A DNA stretch of 10,152 bases from Candidatus Alectryobacillus merdavium (GTDB lineage Bacteria; Bacillota_I; Bacilli_A; RFN20; CAG-826): contig JADIMN010000007.1 in assembly GCA_017694735.1 (NCBI GenBank), positions 1-10,152 on the forward strand, read 5' to 3'. The first letter of the stretch is position 1, and each line of letters begins with the position of its first letter. The notes under the pieces are model-generated. The model saw only the letters and a program-made list of their open reading frames with translations, ran no database searches and was not told the DNA's origin. The position numbers and the translations under genes are program-made. Below, piece after piece: positions 1-6,654 of this stretch.

Positions 1-1
1 A

Positions 2-1528
2 TCTTCTATTATATTGCTTTCTTTATTTATTTTATTAGAAGTTTATTTTTATAGTGCAATTTTTGAAAAAGTAGATGTTTATAAAAATTTTAATACTACT
101 TTGTTTATATTTATTGAATTTGCAATCTTTATTATTGGAATTGTTACTTCAACATTATTTTTTCAAAAAAGTTTATATAAAAATCAAAAAGATAGATTTA
201 TTCTTGGACTTGCTCCAGTATCTAATCATGATATTATATTTGCGAAAAGCAGTGTTATATTTTTAAGATTACTTGTATTTAGTTTTTCATCTTTTTATGT
301 ATTTGCACTGACATATGGATATAAGTCTCAACAAGATAATCTTTTTTATGTATTAGCATTTTTTGGAACATTATTTTTTACTCTTTTAATTTTATTTATT
401 GGATCTATTATTAGTATTCCTTGTAATGAAGCGATGTGGTATTTAAAAAAATATAAAATAATTAGTTTTTGCATAGTTTTTTGCTTAATGATATTAGTAT
501 CTTTAGTATATACTTATATTTTGCAATTGTTTGTTAATTTAATTAGAAATAATGATATAGGTAGTATTTTTACTATTGATAGTATTGAGTTTTTAAACTC
601 TATAGGTAAATATTTGTATCCAACTACAATAATTATTAATTTTTCTTTATTAAGTAATCCAAATTTAGATATTTTAATTATAGTTTTATTAATTGTTGGA
701 TTTGGTGTAATTAGTTATTTACTTTTAAATAGATATTTAAACTTTTATTATAAAAATAGAATCTTTAATCCAACTTCAAAAAAAGTTAACAATATTTCTT
801 TTAAAATAACTACTACATATAGAAGTTTAATTAAAAAAGAAGTACTTTTAGCATTAAATAATAATGAAGGAGTATTTTCTTTTATTTCTTTGATTGTAAT
901 GCAACCATTTTTTGTATTTAGTGTTGTTAGCGCTATTAATTTAATATTTGATACAGGTAATTTAACTTATATTTCAACTTTATTTCCATCTTTATATATT
1001 GCAGTAGATACATTATTAATACTATTATTTTTGACTATTATTAATTCATCTAGTTCTATATCTCTTAAAAAAGAAAAAGATACATTAATAATAATGAAAA
1101 ATATACCTGTATCTTATTTTAAACAAATAATTATTAAAATTATTGTTCCTAGTGTTATTACGTTTATTTCTTACTTTTTAGGAATTACTTTACTTGTTTC
1201 ATTTTTACAAATTGATATATGGATGTATTTTTATTTAATCTTTGTTGGAATTGGATTAATTATTACGCTAAATTTATTAAGTTTACTAAACGAACTTAGA
1301 TATTATAAAAATTCTAATTTTACCAGCATTTTATTAAGTTTTGTTTTTCCAATTATAACATCATCAATTGGCTTTGTAATGACACTAACTGTTGATACTT
1401 ATTATCAAGTACATATGTTTTATTGTGCAATGGTTTTATTAAATTTATTAATTCTGGTCTTTGTTTTATTTAAGTTTAAATCAAGAGTGACAAAACTTTT
1501 TATAAATTTTGAGGGTTTTAAAATATGA
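2..1528 (+). CDS. ABC-exporter-type permease, 5' partial
   Basis: This is a polytopic membrane protein whose reading frame stays open to the left edge of the window. The TTG at 14 has no ribosome binding site, so the true start lies upstream. From that TTG about 504 residues are visible, with roughly twelve hydrophobic segments (for example near residues 29-50, 80-100, 112-135, 149-172, 218-238, 286-308, 370-390, 398-425, 435-455 and 465-490). Two loops with KxxxRFxLGLAPVS and KKEKDTLIIMKNIPVS patterns look like the cytosolic coupling loops of ABC-2-type exporter permeases, which contact an ATPase. No ATPase gene is in view; one upstream would fit. The last codons overlap the next gene by ATGA, so the two are translationally coupled, and the surface protein may be its partner or cargo. 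The substrate is unknown. Membrane location is certain; the ABC assignment is likely from pattern only. Confidence 0.72.
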   Translation, partial: SSIILLSLFILLEVYFYSAIFEKVDVYKNFNTTLFIFIEFAIFIIGIVTSTLFFQKSLYKNQKDRFILGLAPVSNHDIIFAKSSVIFLRLLVFSFSSFYVFALTYGYKSQQDNLFYVLAFFGTLFFTLLILFIGSIISIPCNEAMWYLKKYKIISFCIVFCLMILVSLVYTYILQLFVNLIRNNDIGSIFTIDSIEFLNSIGKYLYPTTIIINFSLLSNPNLDILIIVLLIVGFGVISYLLLNRYLNFYYKNRIFNPTSKKVNNISFKITTTYRSLIKKEVLLALNNNEGVFSFISLIVMQPFFVFSVVSAINLIFDTGNLTYISTLFPSLYIAVDTLLILLFLTIINSSSSISLKKEKDTLIIMKNIPVSYFKQIIIKIIVPSVITFISYFLGITLLVSFLQIDIWMYFYLIFVGIGLIITLNLLSLLNELRYYKNSNFTSILLSFVFPIITSSIGFVMTLTVDTYYQVHMFYCAMVLLNLLILVFVLFKFKSRVTKLFINFEGFKI

Positions 1529-4068
1529 AGAAGAAAGCTTTGATTTTATTATTAATAATTCCATTTTTTATATCAATTTTAGCTTTTGTTACTTCTAGTT
1601 TTGTTATAAGAGGAGTTGAAGTTGATATTATAAGCATTTCTTTTGATGAGTATAGTGCTAATCAAGCGTTTTTATTAAGTGAAGAAGAAGTAAAGTTAAA
1701 AGTAAATGTAAATAAAGATCCAAATTATCCATTAAGTGAAGGGAATGACCTTGTTTTTAGCTCTTCTAATGATGATATTGCAAGTATTGATATTAGAGAT
1801 GATGGAGCTTATTTAATATTACACGAAGAAGGTGAAACATTAATTACATGTAGCAATGAAAAAGGAAATAAGTCTGCTTCATTTAATGCTATTGTAGTTG
1901 GAAGTAATGGAGCAATTATATTAAATACTGATATTCCTTTTTCAAGTAGCAGAATAGATAGTAAAAATTATGTTGGTTTATATGATTCTATATCTGCATA
2001 TGATCAAAGAAAATCAGATGCAAGTCTAAAACTAAGCGTAGAAATTGTTGGATCTAATGCTGGTTTAGATAGTTTAAATATTCATACTAGTGATAATGTA
2101 ATTTTTAATAGACAAAACTTAACTCTTTCATTTTTATTTGAGGGCAATGCTTATATAAATATGTCTTTACCATATTCTAGTAAAGAATACTCACTTAATT
2201 TTAGTGTTGTAGAAGGTGTTAATATTTATGATTATGATGATTTAATTGATGCAACAAATAAAGATGATAAAAAATATAATTGTGTATTAAGATGTAATTT
2301 AGAGTCAAAAGAAAATACTTATAATTTAGATAGCGATGGTAAAGTAATTTCTTATAAAAACAATAATACAAAATTATTTGGTAGATTAGATGATAATGAT
2401 GAAGTATATTTCCTTGATTCAGATATTTATAGATTTGAAACAACATATAATCATGACTTTTTAGATAAGTGGAATAATGAAATCGATCAAGGAATGCATG
2501 AAGGAGAAAGCAAAACATCGACTCAAATTTTAGCAGGCGTCCATATTAAAGGTGATTTTTATGGAAATGGTTTTACAATTAATACTCATGAATTAACATA
2601 TCCAAGTGGTAGACAAGAAATTAGTGTTGATGGAGAAACATATGTTATTCCATATTTAAAACCAGATGATATATTTAGAGGACCTCTTCCTTTTGTTAGT
2701 TTAGGAAGTCCAAATTATTCATACTCAACAGAAATTCCAATTTATACTTTATTTGGACAAGATAATGTTTCATTTTATGTTGATAATGATAATTCAATTA
2801 TCAATGATGTTCATTTTAAGGCTTGCGATTTTGGAAATAATTTATCAAATTTAGAGTATGTTGGAACAGTATTAGATATCTATGCTGATAATGTTACTAT
2901 TAAAAATAGCATTATAGAAAACGGTAGAAATATTATTAGATCATATTCTTCACAAAATTTATTAATTGATAATTGTTTATTATCTAATGCAATGGAATTT
3001 TTATTTAGAAGTGGTTCTAATGAGTATAACCATGTTAATTATGATGAAGATGCTTTGTATCACGGAAAAGATGGAGTTCTTTATCAAGTTAGTAAATCAT
3101 CTTATTTAAGTAAAATGGATCCTAATAAAGTATCTGAAAGTGATTTAAAATCTTATAAAGCAGATAGTATGTTAACTTTTAGTGCTATTTATAATACTCA
3201 AGCAAATGAATTCTTTAAGATGCCTAGCGGAGGTTATACAAAAGAAGAATATATTACATTTAAGGATGATATTATTAATGCACTAACAAATACTACTGGT
3301 TTTTATGATGAAAATTCAAATAAAGTATATGCTGGTAGTACAACTATTAATGATACATATTTTTATAATAGTGGTATTGCAAGTATTTCTTTAGACTCTC
3401 TACCACAAGGTAGCTTTTTAGAAAATAATACAACTAGTTTATTTAATTTATTATTATCCGGTTATATGGATGGAGCTGCTCCAAATAATATGGCATTAAC
3501 AGGTTATCCAACTCTAGTAAATGTAGAGGGAAATACAAAGTTTTATGATTGGAAAACTTCATCTAATTTAACTTTCCAATCATTAATTAGCCAAGATATT
3601 GAAAATTTAATTTTATCACATGGTGGAGTCAGTGGAGATGATTGGGGAGTTGATGTAAGTATTAGCGAAGATGATTATCTTCCAATTAAAAAATTATTAT
3701 TAGATAATTATTCTTCATTAATTTTAAAAGATGATACTTACTTGAATATTCCAGTCTATATTCAAGGTGGAGGATATAATATTTCAGATATTTATTTTGA
3801 AGATAAATATGATGATATATTAACATCAAAATTAAGTGTAGATCCATTTACTTATTCGCTTGATTTAAAAGCATATTTTAGTGATCATTTTATGACTGAT
3901 CCAAGAGCAAAATATGAAACAATGAAGGTTGCTATGCTTAGAGCTAGTAGCAATGTTCTAGGATTTAATAATTATAATATTATAGCTTTAAATAAAGATT
4001 CAAATAGTTGGTTTAATGAATATCCTAATATTTCTGATTTAATTAACAATAACAACAATAATAATTAA
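1525..4068 (+). CDS. Large surface protein with Ig-like and beta-helix regions
   Basis: This encodes an 847-residue secreted or membrane-anchored protein of unknown function. Residues 1-28 are a lysine start followed by a hydrophobic stretch, giving a signal peptide or an uncleaved anchor; there is no lipobox cysteine. Residues about 35-125 resemble a Big_2 bacterial Ig-like domain (VFSSSNDDIASID, then a GETLITC strand). A second beta-rich segment follows to about 230. From about 230 to 500, the DLIDAT start, the KGDFYGNGFTI rung and repeated short turns such as DNVTIKNSIIENG and NLLIDNCLLSN suggest a right-handed parallel beta-helix, as in surface adhesins and polysaccharide-active proteins. 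No catalytic site is evident and there is no LPXTG sorting signal. The protein ends in seven consecutive asparagines. The start is supported by GAGGG at 1511-1515 and the ATGA overlap with the permease gene. A joint role with that permease is inference. Confidence 0.85.
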   Translation: MKKKALILLLIIPFFISILAFVTSSFVIRGVEVDIISISFDEYSANQAFLLSEEEVKLKVNVNKDPNYPLSEGNDLVFSSSNDDIASIDIRDDGAYLILHEEGETLITCSNEKGNKSASFNAIVVGSNGAIILNTDIPFSSSRIDSKNYVGLYDSISAYDQRKSDASLKLSVEIVGSNAGLDSLNIHTSDNVIFNRQNLTLSFLFEGNAYINMSLPYSSKEYSLNFSVVEGVNIYDYDDLIDATNKDDKKYNCVLRCNLESKENTYNLDSDGKVISYKNNNTKLFGRLDDNDEVYFLDSDIYRFETTYNHDFLDKWNNEIDQGMHEGESKTSTQILAGVHIKGDFYGNGFTINTHELTYPSGRQEISVDGETYVIPYLKPDDIFRGPLPFVSLGSPNYSYSTEIPIYTLFGQDNVSFYVDNDNSIINDVHFKACDFGNNLSNLEYVGTVLDIYADNVTIKNSIIENGRNIIRSYSSQNLLIDNCLLSNAMEFLFRSGSNEYNHVNYDEDALYHGKDGVLYQVSKSSYLSKMDPNKVSESDLKSYKADSMLTFSAIYNTQANEFFKMPSGGYTKEEYITFKDDIINALTNTTGFYDENSNKVYAGSTTINDTYFYNSGIASISLDSLPQGSFLENNTTSLFNLLLSGYMDGAAPNNMALTGYPTLVNVEGNTKFYDWKTSSNLTFQSLISQDIENLILSHGGVSGDDWGVDVSISEDDYLPIKKLLLDNYSSLILKDDTYLNIPVYIQGGGYNISDIYFEDKYDDILTSKLSVDPFTYSLDLKAYFSDHFMTDPRAKYETMKVAMLRASSNVLGFNNYNIIALNKDSNSWFNEYPNISDLINNNNNNN
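4045..4065 (+). repeat. AAC/AAT codon run (poly-Asn tail)
   Basis: Seven Asn codons (a mix of AAC and AAT) sit directly before the stop of the surface protein gene. Length changes by whole triplets would keep the frame and alter only the tail. The run lies just outside the 3' end of the oppositely oriented TOPRIM gene. Confidence 0.7.
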
Positions 4069-4805
4069 CTTTTTATTTTATTAAACAATTTTTCTCCAAA
4101 ATATGATATTAAAAATAGAATAGATGTATTTAATTGATACACACATTTATAATTTTTAAAACAGCTAATTTGATGAATTAAGATTTTATTATTAAAAATA
4201 ATATCTTGTAAGTCTTCATATTTAGGAATATGAAATTGCCTTTTAACAATATAGTTTCCTATTATAATTGATTTTCTAATTAAATTTAAAATTTCGTCAT
4301 ATACAAGATTGTTTATGTTAATATTGATTTTTTCATTTATATGTTTTTTATACTCGTTTTTATTACTATAAAAATATTTTAAAGGAGGATTACTTAATTC
4401 TACTTTAATAGATTCAAACATAGGATAATTTAAAAATAATAAACCATTTTCTGATTCGTTTGAAAAATATTCTTTCATTTTTAAAAGTGATTTATATTTT
4501 ATGTCATTATCTAAGAATTTATGTTGTATGTCAAAATCAAATACAAGGTATTTATAAAAAAACCTTTTATTAATGAGAATGTTTTTTTCTTCATTAGAGA
4601 TATTTTTTGTTGTTAATAAAGCATCTATTAAGTCTATATTAAAATTATATGATTCAATGTGTTTATATAATTTATATATGTTACATTTAAATGGGATGAT
4701 TTCTATATTATGATTTTGTTTAAAAAATACATTTGAAATATTATTGAAAAAATTTATTTCTGTTTTTTCTCCTTCAACTAGTACTAAAATGTATTTATTA
4801 TTCAT
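4065..4805 (-). CDS. TOPRIM/RloB-like protein, partner of AAA ATPase
   Basis: This 246-residue protein looks like a small nuclease-type TOPRIM protein. Near the N-terminus a hydrophobic strand leads into EGEKTE (residues 11-16), the glutamate motif typical of RloB and OLD-like TOPRIM folds. An aliphatic strand ending in DFD (D90, D92) fits the metal-binding DxD. NYPMFES (126-132) sits where RloB-type proteins carry an NPxFE motif. The rest is Lys/Asn/Ile-rich and unrecognised. I place the start at the ATG ending at 4805, not the TTG one codon upstream: GGAGG lies 5 nt before the ATG but only 2 nt before the TTG. The start overlaps the 3' end of the ATPase gene by 8 bases and the SD lies inside that gene, so translation is coupled. 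In RloA/RloB, AbiL and PARIS-type pairs the TOPRIM protein is the effector held by the ATPase; transferring that role here is inference. Family membership is likely, the exact family is not settled. Confidence 0.68.
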   Translation of the reverse strand: MNNKYILVLVEGEKTEINFFNNISNVFFKQNHNIEIIPFKCNIYKLYKHIESYNFNIDLIDALLTTKNISNEEKNILINKRFFYKYLVFDFDIQHKFLDNDIKYKSLLKMKEYFSNESENGLLFLNYPMFESIKVELSNPPLKYFYSNKNEYKKHINEKINININNLVYDEILNLIRKSIIIGNYIVKRQFHIPKYEDLQDIIFNNKILIHQISCFKNYKCVYQLNTSILFLISYFGEKLFNKIKS

Positions 4806-5928
4806 CAAATCCTCCTTCTTTATAAATTTTTTCTAAATTATGGCCATTTCTTAATTCAGAAGTAGTGCAGTCACATAGAGGCTTGATTTTATTATTTGAA
4901 ATTAAAAATAAATTATCTGGTCTCATCAATTTAGTGCTCATCAATGAAGTATTATGTGTTGTAACAAACGATTGAAAATTTATTTGTTCATTTAAAAGTT
5001 TAATAATTGATTCGCTTATTTCATAGTGATAAAAAGCATCAAATTCGTCAATAAATAAGAAAGTAACTGTTGAAAATGTAATACTCCAATAAAAATATAG
5101 TTCTAAAGCAATACTACCAGTAGATAAAAGCATATTTAAAGGAGCTGTGTTTTTTCCAATTTTTGCTTCAATAGTATATATTTTTTGTTGTGGGAAGAAA
5201 GGATTAGTTATTTGTCTTGATTGTAATTGATAATTTAAACCAAATGAATTTAAAAACAATTGGTATTCTGTTAATTTATTTTTCCTTACAATTGTATCCT
5301 CGATATAATCGTAACGAGTTTGAGCACCCATCGCTTCATTTCCTTGGTTTAAACATCTAAACCATAACATACCTTTTAAAAATGAAAACAATTTATTTAA
5401 TATGTTATTTTCATCAAATTTGATAAAATTAAATAAGAAAAACAATGCTGAAGATTTAATATTTTTATTGGCAAAATTAACATTTTCAGCTTCTTTAATA
5501 TAACAAGTTACATCTCCTTCGTTATTTGATAAGAGAAGTTTTTTATTAATATATAGTTTTTCTTTATTAACATACATTGATTCTTTCTTTGAATATTGAT
5601 AAACAATTTCATCATTATCAAACTCAAAATGGTATTCGAATTCGACATCTTTGTCGTATTCCATATTTTTATAAATTCCTTTTAAGGTAGGCTTGTATAT
5701 ATTTAAGTCTGGAACTGAAACTGTAAGCATCAAGTTTAATTCGATGTCAAAAATTGCTTCTCCAAGGTTTGATTTCCCTTCACCATTTTTTCCATAGATT
5801 ATTCCTTTATTGATGGTATTGTTTTTAATTTGTTTTTCATTAAATGTATAGCGACTAATATTTTTTAGATCAAAAACTATTTTTTCTTTAAAGTTTTTAA
5901 ATCCAATTACACTGAAATAAGTAAGCAT
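4798..5928 (-). CDS. AAA/ABC-type ATPase, candidate defence sensor
   Basis: This 376-residue soluble ATPase belongs to the SMC/RecF/OLD-like AAA group (AAA_15/AAA_21 type). The N-terminal FSVIGFKNFKE strand is typical of this group. Walker A is GKNGEGKS at residues 46-53. Near 267-275, LLSTGSIAL resembles an ABC signature. Walker B is FLFIDEFD at about 290-297 with D294 and E295, and TTHN at 323-326 supplies the H-loop histidine. All motifs look intact, so the enzyme should be active. The middle, residues 70-250, is a variable insertion of mixed beta and helix with no recognised domain. There is no C-terminal TOPRIM in this chain, unlike OLD or GajA; that function sits in the next gene, which overlaps by 8 bases. 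The ATG start has GGAGGT 4 nt upstream. Known relatives with TOPRIM partners act in anti-phage defence, probably as sensors; that role is inferred here. Confidence 0.82.
   Translation of the reverse strand: MLTYFSVIGFKNFKEKIVFDLKNISRYTFNEKQIKNNTINKGIIYGKNGEGKSNLGEAIFDIELNLMLTVSVPDLNIYKPTLKGIYKNMEYDKDVEFEYHFEFDNDEIVYQYSKKESMYVNKEKLYINKKLLLSNNEGDVTCYIKEAENVNFANKNIKSSALFFLFNFIKFDENNILNKLFSFLKGMLWFRCLNQGNEAMGAQTRYDYIEDTIVRKNKLTEYQLFLNSFGLNYQLQSRQITNPFFPQQKIYTIEAKIGKNTAPLNMLLSTGSIALELYFYWSITFSTVTFLFIDEFDAFYHYEISESIIKLLNEQINFQSFVTTHNTSLMSTKLMRPDNLFLISNNKIKPLCDCTTSELRNGHNLEKIYKEGGFDE
4811..4815 (-). promoter_or_regulatory. RBS that fixes the TOPRIM start
   Basis: On the minus strand GGAGG is followed by five bases and ATG. 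It is embedded in Glu-Gly-Gly codons at the end of the ATPase gene. Its spacing favours the ATG ending at 4805 over the TTG at 4808-4806. Confidence 0.75.
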
Positions 5929-5932
5929 AATT

Positions 5933-5938
5933 ACCTCC
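5933..5938 (-). promoter_or_regulatory. RBS of the ATPase gene
   Basis: GGAGGT on the minus strand lies four bases before the ATG at 5928. It is a strong site and part of a second copy of TCCGTAAT (plus-strand reading, 5936-5943). Confidence 0.75.
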
Positions 5939-5957
5939 GTAATTTTTTTACATTTAT

Positions 5958-5986
5958 ATTATAATGTATCCGTAATAATAGTGCAA
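5958..5986 (-). promoter_or_regulatory. Sigma-A promoter for the ATPase-TOPRIM operon
   Basis: Reading the minus strand, TTGCAC (5986-5981) is followed by exactly 17 bases and a perfect TATAAT (5963-5958). Transcription should begin near 5951, giving a leader of roughly 22 bases before the ATG. The match is close to consensus, so basal expression is probably high unless repressed. The sequence TCCGTAAT (plus reading) occurs inside the spacer at 5969-5976 and again at 5936-5943 over the RBS, which could be an operator pair or chance. Confidence 0.75.
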
Positions 5987-6081
5987 CATTTAAGTATATT
6001 TCTTTGAATTTATTAAAAAGTGTAAAAGAATTACATTTTATGCTTATCTATATAAAATTTTTTTTAAATAATTAAAAATTT

Positions 6082-6110
6082 TGAAACTTTATTAATGATA
6101 ATTTTGTCTA
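6082..6110 (+). promoter_or_regulatory. ECF-type promoter of the sigma gene
   Basis: TGAAAC at 6082-6087 and TGTCTA at 6105-6110 are separated by 17 bases. This is close to the autoregulatory ECF promoters of Bacillus SigW/SigX/SigM type (TGAAAC, about 16 bases, then CGTA or CGTCTA). A T run follows the -35, as in many of these. The overlapping TATAAT at 6109-6114 has no good sigma-A -35 at 16-18 bp. The predicted start of transcription is about 6116-6120, practically at the ATG. A 9-bp inverted repeat of pure A/T (6054-6062 and 6074-6082) lies just upstream and may act as an A-tract UP-like element. Confidence 0.5.
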
Positions 6111-6120
6111 TAATAATGAT

Positions 6121-6654
6121 ATGAGTGAAATGATAAAAAATAGAAATATCAAATATAATAAAAATGAAAGGTGTTTTGAAAAAATATTTAAAGAATATAA
6201 AGGACTTCTTACATTTATTGCCTCTTCTTACTTAAACAATTTAGAAGATATTAAGGATATTGTACAAGACAGCTTTATTAGTTTTTTTAACAATTTTGAT
6301 AATATCAATGATTCTATAAAATCATATTTAACAAAAATTGTAAAAAATAAATGCATAAATTTATTAAAATTAAGATCTAAGATTGACTTAATAGATTCTA
6401 ATGATATTGATTTAGAATCATATAATTTTGAAAATAGCAATGAAAACTTTAGAGAAGAGATGAATTATATTAAAAAGATATCCAAAGAAAATGAATTTCA
6501 AATTTTTATCTTATATGTTTTAAAAGATATGACCTTTAAAGAAATATCAAACAAATTAAATTTAAAAGAAAATACTGTTAAATCAATATATTACAGAGCA
6601 ATAAAAAAATATAACAAAAAATTAAGGAAGGAGTTTAAATATGAAAAGAAGTGA
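6121..6654 (+). CDS. ECF-family RNA polymerase sigma factor
   Basis: This 177-residue protein has the length and layout of an extracytoplasmic function (group 4) sigma-70 factor. Residues about 19-85 form region 2: a KIFKEYKGLL helix, then DIKDIVQDSFISFF (core RNA polymerase contact and -10 recognition) and SYLTKIVKNKCINLLK. A variable acidic linker covers 86-110. Region 4 spans about 112-170, with a helix-turn-helix around DMTFKEISNKLNLKENTVKSI that reads the -35. No C-terminal extension is present. ATG at 6121 has no Shine-Dalgarno, and an ATG at 6130 is an in-frame alternative. The 3' end overlaps the next gene by 14 bases, the arrangement usual for a sigma factor and its anti-sigma. It probably directs its own promoter at 6082-6110; other targets cannot be seen here. 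The family call is firm, the regulon unknown. Confidence 0.9.
   Translation: MSEMIKNRNIKYNKNERCFEKIFKEYKGLLTFIASSYLNNLEDIKDIVQDSFISFFNNFDNINDSIKSYLTKIVKNKCINLLKLRSKIDLIDSNDIDLESYNFENSNENFREEMNYIKKISKENEFQIFILYVLKDMTFKEISNKLNLKENTVKSIYYRAIKKYNKKLRKEFKYEKK

Noticed and set aside
75..266. Plus-strand 63-codon frame inside the permease gene
   Set aside because: It is out of frame with a continuous membrane protein and has no RBS.
1526..1528. TGA read as tryptophan (Mycoplasma code)
   Set aside because: Long genes in the window contain TGG for Trp and no internal TGA; reading through this TGA meets a stop within a few codons.
2219..2518. Minus-strand frame of 99 codons inside the surface protein gene
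   Set aside because: It is rich in Tyr, His and Leu as expected from reading an Asn/Asp-rich gene backwards, has no RBS and lies wholly within a clear plus-strand gene.
6021..6035. TGTAA-AAGAA-TTACA inverted repeat in the divergent gap
   Set aside because: Five-base A/T-rich arms are expected by chance here, and it overlaps neither promoter.
6228..6440. Minus-strand frame opposite the ECF sigma gene
   Set aside because: The plus strand encodes clear sigma region 2 in the same bases; the reverse frame has no recognisable domain or RBS.
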